Assembly: GCA_963575745.1 (NCBI GenBank)
Contig: CAUYUJ010017815.1
Span: 736,765 to 800,764, forward strand
Reading direction: 5' to 3'
Length of the DNA stretch: 64,000 bases
From: Prorocentrum cordatum
Lineage: Eukaryota > Sar > Dinophyceae > Prorocentrales > Prorocentraceae
Shown here: piece after piece, positions 10,731 to 21,090 of the stretch
Position numbering within the stretch: the first letter of the stretch is position 1
Layout of the letters: each line of letters starts with the position of its first letter
The notes under the pieces: model-generated
Told to the model about the DNA's origin: nothing
Database searches by the model: none
Seen by the model: only the letters and a program-made list of their open reading frames with translations
Translations under genes and position numbers: made by a program

Positions 10731-12490
10731 GTAGTTGCTCATCAGAATCATCGTGCTGAGGAGCCCCCCAATGGACCATAGGGAGACATTCTTTGGAGGG
10801 CATCGGGAGGTGCTCGCAGGGTGGGTGAAGATACCTTTCGTGAACAGCACGAACTGGTCGTTCGAGACGGTGGCTAAGTCCACCTCGGAACTCGCCTGTA
10901 ACACTTCGGGATCACAAAGCTCCTTCCTGAGATCGTCGACCGCAGGACACACCCATAACCTGCGCCACATAGAGTCTGAGGGGCCGCCACACAGAGAACA
11001 ACGGACCTCAGGGATTTGATATCCGAGGGACGCGGCTTTCTCCTGGGTCCAACAGGCCCCGCAGGCATTGGCACGGATGCGTCCCTTCTCGAAGTAGGAG
11101 TATTTCGGGCTCCGCAAGTCTCTGATCACAGCGTCGTAGCATGCACGGCCTTGAAGACCGAGCTTCTGACCTGAAATACGGCAAAGCATCCTGATCACTC
11201 CTTCGTGCAGCAACTGCTTGATAAGCTGAGGGGAATTGATGGTCAGGGAATACTCTACACCAAGATCGTTCTTCAGCTGCGCAAAGGATGTCATGGACAA
11301 GCCTACACGGCTGAGCGAAAGAAACATGGCGCCCATCGGGCCGCGTACTCTGCGCCACGAGGTTGGTGGGCTAGCCCAGACATCTTCCCAGGCTGCACGA
11401 AGCTCACGAAATCCTAAAGCGAACGGAGTCTGCTGCACCTGTGCGTCCCAAACCCCCCTGGAGTAGCGAACGATAGGTGCGATAGAAGCGTGGTATAACG
11501 GGTCGTTCTCGAGAATGCACAGGGCCGTAAGGGACCTCGAACTAGCCGATGGTTTGACAGCCTTGCCGAACCCAGTCCCCAAGAGCCCCATCTCATGATC
11601 AGGCGTCCCAAAGACAGCCGCCCCATACGTCACCGAGGCCGCAGGCCCAGACACGAATATTTTACGGGAATGACGTCCAAGCGCCTGCCGACATTTAAAA
11701 GCCCTCTTGACTCTCTGACGAAAAATCCGAAAACGAGCAGCAGCTTTGCGACCTCGTCCTCTGGCACGACGCGTCTGACCAGCGCCGTCGTCAATGCCAA
11801 GGTTGACAGCAGTGTGGCAATCAGCGGAAGGTCCTCCGTACCTCCCTAAGAAAGACTTGACTGCCTGACCGACCCATTTGTCAGAGGATACCACTGCTGC
11901 CTTCTCGCCAGAAATATGCGACTCCATGTCCTCTTCGAAGGCAATAAGCAACTCAGTAGAGGCCAACTTCAGCGAGTACACTACAGACTCTCCAGGCCCA
12001 CTGCTAGATATACCGTAGTCGTCTATGTAGATGTCGAGCTGAACCTGGTAGGGGAGCCTCAGGGGGTCCATCGCGGGGATAACGTATGCCCTAATGTAAG
12101 TAGTAGCGAAACTGCAACCTGCAACACTTCCATGCTCACTGAAATGCGGGCCGTGCAAAAGGCCCCCAAGAGATATAAACCGAGCTCCCCCGTAGGCCTT
12201 AATCGGGACCCTGTAAATCTCCTCGGGGAAACCTTGAGCCTCACACCGCGCCACGAGCTTAGGAAGCCGAACCGATTCATAGCACTTGTAGAGGTCCCAG
12301 AAGACCTTGGCTACCGCCTTTCCTTCCCCCACGGACTGCTCGTTTCTGACGGCTTGCCTGTAGACTAAGTCGGGCGCTGAATTAAAGGAACCCGCTGCTA
12401 AGTAGATCCGCCGATGATCGGCTTCCCATCGCTCGGCGCATGGGCGGCGAACTCTCGCCCACAATCGATAATCTGCAGAAAAAAAAAAAA
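10698..12490 (-). pseudogene. reverse transcriptase palm, thumb and Cys-rich finger
   Basis: Open minus-strand frame of about 590 codons, continuous with the upstream endonuclease ORF except for a frame change at the A12 run (12479-12490). Reverse transcriptase motifs are in order: YRLWARVRRP (near 12460), motif A FWDLYKCYESV (near 12290), motif B GSVAGCSFATTY (near 12110) and motif C IYIDDYG (near 12020). The three catalytic Asp are present, so the fold looks competent. C-terminal to the thumb is CGACWTQEK...VRCSLCGGPSDSMW...C, a zinc-finger-like cluster often found after the reverse transcriptase in these elements (near 11000-11070). The frame ends in TAG at 10698, just inside the RNase H start. 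It copies the element RNA at the nicked target. Confidence 0.85.
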
Positions 12491-15400
12491 GCCGATCGGC
12501 CGATAACCTCCTGCTGGCTTGGCAAGGAGGAGAGTGGTCAATACCTGCGTCTGGTGGGCCATGAGCCCCGTACACTCCATCATGTAGTAGAGCGTGCACA
12601 AAACTGATAGGAGGCCTGGTTGCAACGTCGAAAAATGGCGCATGTGGACACCACCCACACTTGTGGCAGTACCTGGTGCGCAGGACTTACTCACAGCAAT
12701 CAGGTCTTCTGGCGTGAGGGGGCTTAGGCCTTCCAAGTATTCGATGGGCTCCTTGCTAGCCTCAGGAGGGTGGGACTTCGAGTTCCAAAGCTCACCGAAC
12801 CTAGCCCCCTCGGCCTGGAGGAGCGAAAGAGGGTCCGAGAGGACGAGCCCTTCGGCCGAGAGCGTGGTGGTCGCGACCCACGGCTTCAACTCCTTAGTCC
12901 AACGATGGGCATTCCGACCTCCCTTGTCGATGCCGTCTAGAAGCCAGCTACGCCACGCCTTCAAAGATCGCTGCGAGGAAGCCCTAGCATACTCATCCAA
13001 TCTGGGTTCAAGAAGAGCTTGACAATCAAGAAGACCTCCCGACTCAGCATGAACACCCTCGAGCCCCAGGACCAGATCTGAACACTCACGATATAACTCC
13101 AGGAAGTCTCCCAAAGGACTGACACTATCTTGAGGCGCCTCCAGGATGTGATGTTTGTATTTGTTGAAAGTCAAAACGTCACCGTCGGCCATGGCGCCAA
13201 AGAGAAACCGAATGGAACGAGATAGCCATCTACCAGCGAACAGCATGGGGTCCTTGTAGGGGGCCTCGGAGTCCCTGTCGAGCGCCGAGACCCAGGCCAG
13301 ACGAGGCCGTCTGCCCCTAGTACCCCAAATAGGCAGGTCCGTCTGGAGGACCTGAGACAATTCCCACTCGGCGGTATCAGCCCAGAGACGACACAGCGTG
13401 CCGAGGTGCCGCTGCACTTGGCCTCTAGGGGCCTTCCGAGCAACAAGATCCATGCCATGATTGGCGCCGTCCAAAATCTCCGAGAGGTCAGGGGGATGAG
13501 GCTGCGGGCCGACTGGCCTCTCTGCTGGAAGCTTCGGGGGCTTCAGGAACTGGAGGGCCTTGGGCTCAGCCAACTGCGGGTGGAAGAGGATGCGCGCGGG
13601 GGTGTGCGTCTTGATATCGGTGCCGAGCACCGTCTCGACAGACTGCAAGCAGCGGCTGAGGCCTGCAGACAAGATGAAGAAGTCAAACGTACGAACTCCT
13701 CCCGTGCTAGTACATGTTCCATCCTTAGTGAAAATGATGTTAGACTTCAGCCAGCCTGGCACTGCCGAATCGGCCACAACTTCAGGTGTCATGTTGAAAT
13801 CACCTACGATGCAATGTGGGCCAGCAAACTCGCTGTGCCGAGATCCGACTGCTGATAGGATAGCGAGGTTCCTGTCAGAGAGGTCCTCACTGTCATGTAG
13901 ATATAGGGCCGTGAACAAAGTTTGCGGAGCTCCAGGGACCGAAACAATACCACTCAGGGCTCTGTGGGGAACGACGACAGCCTCAAAATCGGGATCGTGA
14001 AATCCCAGATACTGCCGTACCAAAATCGCCACCCCTCCAGAGGAACCCCCCTCGCTGGTTCGTAACGCTGGAGCGAATCTAGATTTCCATCCCCTCTTCA
14101 GTGCCCACTGTCCTGCCTTCGCGATGTCGTCAGCACTAACCAAGCGATGTTCCTGAACCAGGAGTACGTGCGAAGTCGAGGATTCTACCCAGGACTCAAT
14201 CGATGACCACGCCGTACAATTGATCGTCTCGACTGCTAACTGAAACGCGCAGGCAGGGCAGGGGGACACATATAAAAACTTAGAAGGGTCAGATGGAAGG
14301 GCTCCTTCAGAAGGGAGCCTAAAACATTTGCTGGTCAGCTTGCTGGCCGACGAGGGAGAGAGGCTGTCAGAACTGCTCGAAGTCTGCTCAGCCGATGTCG
14401 CCGACGAGGGAGCCCTCGCCGATGAACTTTCTGACGATGTAATTCCGAGAAACGAATCGGGCGCCGGTGGGGATGAAGACGTGGCCGATGGACCACTTGG
14501 AATATCGGATGAACCATGAACATGAGGGCCCCCCTGCCGCCTACGCGACGACAGGGGGGACTGCCTGCTGAGGTAGTGGGCCCAAAAGCTTGTCTGCAGT
14601 CTCCAAGAGCGCCGTGGCCGACGAGGTCGACGACCCCTGTCCAGCACTGCTACTCTCCTTCGCTGCCGTGCCCTCAGGTGCCACTCCACCAGCTCCGTCA
14701 TTAGATCCTGCGGCACCTCCAGCCCTTGAATCGGCGGCACCACTTGTAGCTTCACCTTCGTTATTCTTGCGCTTCTTGCCGGGGCAGAGGACGTGAGCCT
14801 TGTGCGCGCTCTTGAGCTCTTCGATATTTTGGGAAGCCTGGCCGAAGAGGTCTTGGCGGCGTTGGAGATCTGCTCGCGTAGCTGCTGCGATCTGGCTGCG
14901 AGCTCCCCTCGATCTGAATCTTGAATATCGTAGACGTCGCCATCGACCCCGAAAGCGCTCTCGACGCTGGAGAGGTCGAGGAACTCCCCGTTGCCGCTGA
15001 GCAACTCCTGCAGCGTGACCTGGGTCTTCTGCTGGGTCGGATCTGGCGCACATAATTGGCTGGAGAGCTGCTCCACCAAGCCTTCATACTTAGCAACCTC
15101 ATCACGTAGTTCGACTCTGATCTTGGCAATAGGTTCCCTTTTGTCGTCAAGCCAATTCTTCCATCGCTCATACTGAACCATGTCGGCATTGAGCTTCTTC
15201 TCAAGCTGTTTGATGTGGCGGTCGACCGTGGACACCTGCGTCTGGAGAGGAATGGGCTCCCCAGCGGACCGACGCTGATCGAGGCGAAGTTGGTATGCCG
15301 TAGCCACACTCTGATTGCCCATATTCTTGTTGAGCTCAATGAGCTGCTGGATTTCGCCGTCCGATAGAGCTTCCTGGTTCCCAATGATGGCTGCTGGTGG

Positions 15401-15667
15401 GGGTCCACGCCCTTGAAGCCCAACGGGCGCGGGGTCGGCAGATCCTCCACCTTGGGGCCGCTCCCAGACGGTCCACTGATCTCCAGCATCTCCATGAAGT
15501 AGTGCGACGTCGCAATCTTTCTTCTTGCCACCACATTGTTTGCAATGCCAGAATCTCCCCAAGTTCTTGGCGCAGCCACAGCGCCCGCACTTCCAAGGAG
15601 AACCATGACCGCTATGATGGCCGAACCAACCCGCCCAGTCGCCGCCCTTGCGACGCGACGGAGCCAT
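12398..15667 (-). pseudogene. zinc finger, AP-type endonuclease and RT fingers
   Basis: Main ORF of the element. I choose the ATG at 15665-15667 (GCCATGGC context, product MAPSRRKGG...) because it is the first ATG after the SL relic. The frame is open further upstream only because it reads through the SL. Residues about 24-50 hold WKCGRCG...HCKQCG, a four-Cys finger. A low-complexity linker follows. An endonuclease/exonuclease/phosphatase domain lies at about 490-700: VQEHRL (Glu), GDFNMTP (Asp, Asn), FDFFILSAGL and THTPARI near the end. It would nick the target DNA. About residues 955-1061 are the start of the reverse transcriptase, ending LLLAKPAGGYRPIG just before the A12 run. There the frame slips to FFFF and stops at 12398. 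The homopolymer break looks like a sequencing error or a late mutation. Confidence 0.85.
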
Positions 15668-15740
15668 GGCGAGAGAAAAGACCTGGTTGTGATTGCCTCT
15701 GGTTTGGCGGTCTCCCTCGGACCACTCTCGAGTAGTCCCC

Positions 15741-15755
15741 CTTGAGCCAAAATGG
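15741..15755 (-). other. relic spliced leader (inner, 15 nt)
   Basis: On minus this reads CCATTTTGGCTCAAG, the last 15 bases of the dinoflagellate spliced leader, lacking the first seven. This is the form expected when a new leader is spliced to the AG inside an older leader copy. Confidence 0.93.
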
Positions 15756-15777
15756 CTTGAGCCAAAATGGCTACGGA
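15756..15777 (-). other. full spliced leader copy (outer, 22 nt)
   Basis: On minus the 22 bases are T followed by CCGTAGCC...TTGGCTCAAG, matching the conserved dinoflagellate SL (DCCGUAGCC...CUCAAG, with D = U). It sits exactly at the target-site duplication, so the inserted cDNA began at the SL's first nucleotide. Confidence 0.96.
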
Positions 15778-15792
15778 CCCACTCCTGAAGAG
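15778..15792. repeat. target-site duplication, 5' side of element
   Basis: CCCACTCCTGAAGAG, identical to 9506-9520, immediately outside the SL copy. Confidence 0.93.
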
Positions 15793-16340
15793 AAACCAGC
15801 GCCCGGGGGACCTGCCATTCGGGCGAAGGCCCCGCGTTGAAGCGCCACCCGGCGAAACGCCCTTCAGACCAACTGAGGCGCAGAAGTTTCCAAATGTCCC
15901 GCACGTGCAGACGACGAAGGCGACGTTAATGAGGGCGGTCATGATGATGCTGCGGACGATAGCTGAGACGGCGCTCCACGACCCCCTTCTGAGACACTGG
16001 GGAGATCTTTGTTTTTGGAGGGAGAACATGGGAGCGGACCAAATGCTTCCACAGCTGACGCCAATCTCTTCACTGGGGGCTGTGGCGGACAAACAACTCG
16101 CACTACAAAACACAACTATTCAACCAACAACTCGCGCGCAAAGAAATAATCGCCGAGACGATTTTTCCAGAGGGAACAATTGCGCGACGAGAGTCGGCAA
16201 CACTCCAGCGCAGACAAGTAAGCAAGAGCCTGCAAGAGCCCGGGACTGGGGGGACAGAAGGAGGGAGGAATGGGAGGAAGAGCAAGGAGGAGGACGAGGA
16301 AAAGGAAGAGATGAGAAGCACAGACCGTGCGGTGGCAACC
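15793..16340. other. pre-insertion flank, no gene seen
   Basis: Mixed-composition DNA with a short GGA-rich stretch (16250-16310). ORFs on both strands show no recognisable motif. Confidence 0.5.
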
Positions 16341-16476
16341 TCACGGAGACAATGGGGAGATCTCAATGAACCGCGCGGGCCGTGGAGTCGTTCGGCCCCC
16401 ATCCCGTCTTAGAAGGGGCCGAGCGACCCCGCGGTCGCGCCGGGGAGAAGAGGATGGAAGATGATGCCGATTTGTC

Positions 16477-17251
16477 TTATCCTTCGGCGGCCCGGCGCTC
16501 GCGAAGCATGGCGCGCCGCGGGCTGGGCAGCGCCGCGATCTCAATCGCGCCGCGGCCAGGCGCAACAGGCTGGGCAGCACCGTTGTCGCGAGAGGATGGG
16601 CGCGACAGGCTAAGCGGCGCCGCGCTCGGAGAGATGCATGGCTGATTGCCGGACTTTGGCACCGAAGCACTGCGCGGGATGCGCGACTCAGAACCGCCCT
16701 GGAAGGGCGCGCCGCCGAACGCCTTCGCGACGCACTTGCCGGTCTCATCGAAAGATCCTGGAGTTGACGCTGAAAAAAACTGTCGGTTGTCCACCAGCGC
16801 GGCCCATCGCGTCGTTTCTTGGGTGGTCCATGGCACTGTCCAAATACCCCGGGGCTGGGTCGCATTCAGAGTCGCCGTCGTCTCTGTGAACCGCCTGCCT
16901 GCGTCAGCTTGAAAGCGGCGGCTACGAGTCCGCGACTGCGTCGGGCAGCGTCGCGAAGCTCCCAATGAATCTCGCGCGGTTTTCCGAGTCAACAACGCCA
17001 GGAAACAAGTCCGCGACAAATTCTGAAACCGCGTCCTTCGCCGCGTTTCCAGTAGCGTCAGGGTAGGCGCAGAAACGGAGCACTTCAGCAACCAGCGCGC
17101 GGTCGCTCGTGTCAATTACATTTTGGGGAGCCGCAGTTCGGCCTACAGTCCCCAACTTCCCAAAAAAGGTTGACCGTCCCCTATTGCTCTCGAACACGCC
17201 CAAGCGGCCACTTAGCAAAAGGCGGTCTAGTTTCGGGGCCGGGGACGGCAA
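16477..17251 (-). pseudogene. possible decayed coding segment, unknown
   Basis: On the minus strand 16922-17251 is an open frame of 109 codons with protein-like content: FFGKLGTVGRTAAPQNVID, DRALVAEVLRFCAYP, KDAVSEFVADLFPGVV, RARFIGSFATLP. In an overlapping frame, 16640-16900 reads GIWTVPWTTQETTRWAALVDNR and GKCVAKAFGGAPFQ, which may be the continuation after a frameshift. No family is recognised. It could be part of a transposon protein or a host exon. The segment lies between two retroelements, and the disruption favours a relic. Confidence 0.25.
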
Positions 17252-17559
17252 TCAAAACCCCAATATGTGTGGTGACCACAATTTCTGAGCCGATCTAGCT
17301 TAGGCCATGTGCACCGCTACTGTGAGGCCCGATGAATTGAGATCTACCCGTGACAATGACTGCGCGGGCACTGCGGGGCCGCGCAATTCCCAATGGCCCG
17401 CCGAGAACCACCTTGTCAGCCACCTGAGGGCAACGGTCGGGACCGCTGGAAGCAAACTTGGGAATGAACACGTCCTTCCTCCTGACGTTCCTGAAGGTTC
17501 TGATGAACTCGATACCTTGCATCGCACTCTGCAGACGAGCCGCTGTGAAGGAATGAGGC

Positions 17560-18000
17560 CCCTCTTGGGGCCATCCAAGACAGCCTGGGATGGCCCCAAG
17601 AAAATCCCAGGAGGGCCACAAGATGGCTGCAAAACGGCCTCAGGGGGGCCAAGATGGCCCCAGGAGGGCCCCAAGAGTGCCAACGACGGCAGCACCCGTC
17701 GGGGGCACTCTTTGGGGCATTTCTGGGACCCTTCAGGCCCCCATTGGGGCAAGCTTGGAACCATCTTGAGCCCTCTTGGGGCCTTCTTGGGGCCCTCCAA
17801 GGCCGTCATGGAATGTGCCAGGAAAGCCCTCGACGGATGCTACAACGGACCCCCCTGTTGTAGCATCCATCCGAAGCCCTTTTGGGGCCCTTTGGGGACG
17901 CTTTTGCCCCCCATCGGGGCCGTTTTGGAGCCATCTTGGGGCCCTCTTGGGCCTCCTTGGGCCCCTCCCGCGCCGTATTGGAGGGCCCTTTAAAAGCTCA
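17560..18000. repeat. degenerate GGGGCC(A/C)TCTT repeat region
   Basis: Many copies of a 10-20 base motif built on CTTGGGGCC (for example 17755-17800, 17880-17955) in both orientations. Overlapping ORFs rich in Gly, Pro and Trp are by-products. Confidence 0.6.
17835..17868. repeat. perfect 12-bp hairpin
   Basis: GGATGCTACAAC and GTTGTAGCATCC surround a 10-base loop (GGACCCCCCT). A related hairpin lies at 18011-18036 (CTACAAC / GTTGTAG, loop GGACCCGCTTCT). Confidence 0.85.
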
Positions 18001-18174
18001 CCGACGGCTGCTACAACGGACCCGCTTCTGTTGTAGAATAGCTCGAAACTGAAAATCGACGGGAAGCAGCTCATGGACTGGGCCTCGGGGGCGGGAAAGA
18101 CGGGCAGCCGATGCCTCCCGACAAGGGGCCACATACAGACCAGCACTTAGCGGCGGGGGCGCGGTGCACGTCGG

Positions 18175-18675
18175 GTGCGGGCGTCGCGCCCCCGACGCCA
18201 TGCAACGGATGCTAGCCCGCCCAGGCGACCTCACGCCAGTAGGCGAGCACACGGGCTACCCGACCTTGAAGCAGCAGCTAGGGAGCTCGAATGCATCCAA
18301 CGCCGACTATGGAGAGAGAAACGCCGAAGATATAACCAACCATGGGCCTGGCCAATCGAGCTCACCATCATGCTTTTGCACCCGCAGTACCGGACGCGAC
18401 CAGGAGCACAACGAGTGGGGCTGGGCCATGCCACCGCCGACTACCACTACGCCGACCCACTTGCTACGCGGGTGCACCAACCCCAGAAGCGGAAGCTCAC
18501 GATCGACCACGACATCCGCCACGCCATCATCCAGTCCTTCGCAATTCTGCCAGCCCGCATCCACCGATGTGGCTCACCTGCCCAGGCCTTCACCAGCCAG
18601 GCGGTAGCCATCGGCAAGCAGGGCAAGAGCCCCACTGAGAACGTGATTCAAAATATGCATTCATGCGTACGTTGA
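18175..18675 (+). pseudogene. possible upstream part of the 18.7-kb element
   Basis: An open frame of 166 codons precedes the decayed reverse transcriptase on the same strand. It includes LECIQRRLWREKRRRYNQPW, LGHATADYHYADP and KLTIDHDIRHAIIQSFAILP, which look protein-like, but no motif A or endonuclease signature is visible. Its position makes it a candidate for the fingers region or for ORF1 of the same relic. Function unresolved. Confidence 0.25.
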
Positions 18676-18721
18676 TTACATTGCTTCGATCAGGTTGGGA
18701 GACTGTATCTTAGTGTAGGTC

Positions 18722-20043
18722 GTGTCCAATACGGGCCCCCCCTGCTCGCCGCCACCGTGGGCATACGGAGTGATATACGCACGCCGCCGCGAGCCCTTGA
18801 TGCTCATTCCGAAACTTCTCATTTGGAAGTTGCGAGCAGCCTGTCTTTCTTTCCTTCTTATGACATGCGCAATGCATTCGCCACGGGTGCCCATGTGCGG
18901 TTGGTGGCAGCACGCGCAGCTCGATGTGACGACGACCATGTTCAACTTTTACTTGAGCAGCACCGCGCCAAAGCAGTCGCGCAGCTCAATGCGTCTGACT
19001 CCAGTATCGCCCGTCGGCCAGGGACGGGAGGAAGGATGGGGGACTCAAACGAACCCGAGCTTTTCATGGAGTCTTTTTACCCTTTGGTTTCCCAATGGTG
19101 TCAGGAGATGGCCGATGTCCAGGGAAACCCGTTTCAGAACCAGTGCCCGTTCTCCGCCGAATCGTTCGACGCGCACGTCGGCGCGTTCATCGACGATGTA
19201 TTTAAAATTCGCCTGGTGTCCGACGGCGCGGCCTTACAAGCGCTGCAGATTGATCAGATCGACAACAACACGCTCTCGAAGGCCCTGGAGGCTGGCGGCT
19301 ATGCCCAGAACATCAGTAAGCAGGACAACCTGGTCTCCCCGGGCACTCACGAGGCCACCAAGGATGTCGAAAGGAATATCTCGGGGAACGCGGTCCAAGA
19401 CTTGATCCATCTTGGACGATATGTACATGCCGCCAACAATAACCGTCGTGAAGTCGAGACTCGAATCCAATCTGGGAAAGTGGGATGATGCAGAAAGGGG
19501 GACTACTGGTTCACTGGAGGCCCCTGGAAGGCTAAACGGCCATCATTTGTTTCAAATGTTGCGGGACGCGTCTGGTCAGGCCTCGAGAGCTACGTATGGA
19601 CCCCTAGGGAACTCCATCGACTGGACAGTTCACTTGCACGTAAAGTACGAGCTATGATGGGAGGCGCCGCGCACCAGGAAGATGAGCAGTGTGTACATCG
19701 GTCACTCACTACCCGCCAGATTTTTACCGAGTGGCAGATCGCTCCATCGGCAATTGAGCTTCTTGTGCGCAAGCTAAACTGGTGGCAGAACATAACCATG
19801 TTGCCCGGCCACAATGGTTAATTTCTCACTTCTTTCTTTGGCAGATGCAAGTTCGAGCAGCAGGCGGCCATAAGCAACCGCCCCGTCAATGCTGGCACCC
19901 TCAATGCGCAGGGCGAGATCTCGACTGACCCGAACGTGCACCCGTGGGCAAAGCAGCTCGCGGACGATGTATTGTGCCTGGCCTCCCATTCGATGGGCGA
20001 GAGTTTCCAGGAAGCCAGGAGGAGTGGCAGCCTCGAGTTGTAA
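18722..20043 (+). pseudogene. decayed plus-strand reverse transcriptase
   Basis: Several plus frames together give a reverse transcriptase of the type common in dinoflagellate LINEs. Motif B-like GWWQHAQLD...TMFNFYLSS lies at about 18898-18960. Motif C AFIDDVFKIRLV (near 19180-19215) keeps the Asp pair, followed by LEAGGYAQNISKQDNLV (motif D, near 19285-19335) and REVETRIQSGKVGW-like sequence (near 19445). After a stop and frame change at 19487 the thumb continues: YWFTGGPWKAKRPSFVSNVA, VWSGLESYVWTPRELHRLD and EWQIAPSAIELLVRKLNWW, ending at a TAA near 19820. After another shift comes VHPWAKQLADDVLCLASHSM to a TAA at 20041. At least three frame breaks show it is dead. No SL, poly(A) or duplication was found at its ends. 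Confidence 0.7.
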
Positions 20044-20401
20044 AACACCTGTGGGAAGATGACTGGGTCCGTGAGGCTTTCTTGAACTGTGACGTTCGGG
20101 CCCTCAGGTCTTCATAGTGGACGTCTCAATGGGCGCCTCCTGAAGCCAGCACTATCAGTACCTCCCTCCCCTCGGCGGCGACGTACGATGAGACGGACAC
20201 CGATGACGAATCGAGCTGCCCCTCCGTGTGTAACATCAACATGTGCAGGAAGCGGTTCGGAACGCTCACACAAACCAAATTTAGGGAGCAGGGACATGGG
20301 TTGCCTTCGGTTCTCATTACACTTCAGATTGAAAACGAATGTACTGTGTGCCAAACGACACCCCCTAAAACAAATCACGCAGTACAACATTTACGACGAG
20401 C

Positions 20402-21090
20402 ATGGCTGGCAGGCAGGTGTATCCAGAACTTGCTCATCATGTATATCCATGGACACCTACAACATATACATTATGTCCATTACGTGACTATGCCCTGGAC
20501 CAGGCACGTCAACATGAATATCATGACCAACAGAAACTACGAGCACACCTCTCGGGACACATTCCTGCGTCGCCATCGGGATCGCTGCTCAAGCCCGCTG
20601 TCAGGAGGACCGAGTCTCGCACAGCCCTCCACAGCGAACCACCGACGCGCCAATCTCGGACATTCGCTAGACCCGCCTGCGTGATAGCAGATACACCCGA
20701 AGTCCGTGCAGAGCTCCGCCACGCCGTGGATCGCATTGCTGGCAGGTACCCATTATTACGACGGCCTCGGCCAGCTCGCAGACAACCTCAGCGAGCAGCA
20801 GCACCCGGCGTACCAAGGACGGCGACATCGAGGGCTGCTACTGTCACTTCTACTCCCACACTCCCTCCCCTACCTGCTCATGCCAGAGATGACGCCCAAG
20901 AGGGCGAACTGGCGGCTCCCCATGGACTCCTCAAAGGACTCGAAAGCCTCTGGCGGCGGCTCCAAGCCCGAGGGCGAGGCGACGGCGTCGGCGTCAGCGG
21001 CATCGGCCAGGGCACCGCGAGCTCCTGGCCCTCAGATCAGGAGCGGAGGCGGAGCAGCATGTACCAGCGCAGGAGGAGCCAGCGGCCCAG
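20402..21090 (+). other. plus-strand open frame of uncertain status
   Basis: Arg/Pro-rich open frame (from ATG 20402) lying between the decayed reverse transcriptase and the ORF at 21091. One segment, IADTPEVRAELRHAVDRIAGRYPLL (20685-20760), looks protein-like. The GC-rich composition favours long chance ORFs, so a gene is not claimed. Confidence 0.2.

Larger units (their letters stand above)
9521..15777 (-). mobile_element. complete SL-capped non-LTR retrotransposon (6257 bp)
   Basis: Boundaries are set by three independent marks. The 5' end (15777 on minus) is the first base of a dinoflagellate spliced leader, the 3' end (9521) is a 10-base poly(A), and a perfect 15-bp direct repeat lies immediately outside both. 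Inside, in order on minus, are a Cys-rich zinc finger, an endonuclease/exonuclease/phosphatase-fold (AP-type) endonuclease, a reverse transcriptase with FWD and YIDD motifs, a Cys-rich finger, an RNase H with its D-E-D-D residues, and a Cys/His tail. This is the EN-RT-RNH order of the I/R1-type LINEs. The reading frame is broken four times, always at homopolymers. A full-length copy with an SL at the 5' end must have been made from trans-spliced mRNA. Confidence 0.93.

Noticed and set aside
19817-19844. GT...TTTCTTTGGCAG, a possible 28-base intron inside the decayed reverse transcriptase
   Set aside because: Removing it leads to a frame that stops within a few codons, while the protein-like continuation needs a different frame. 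28 bases is also very short for an intron.
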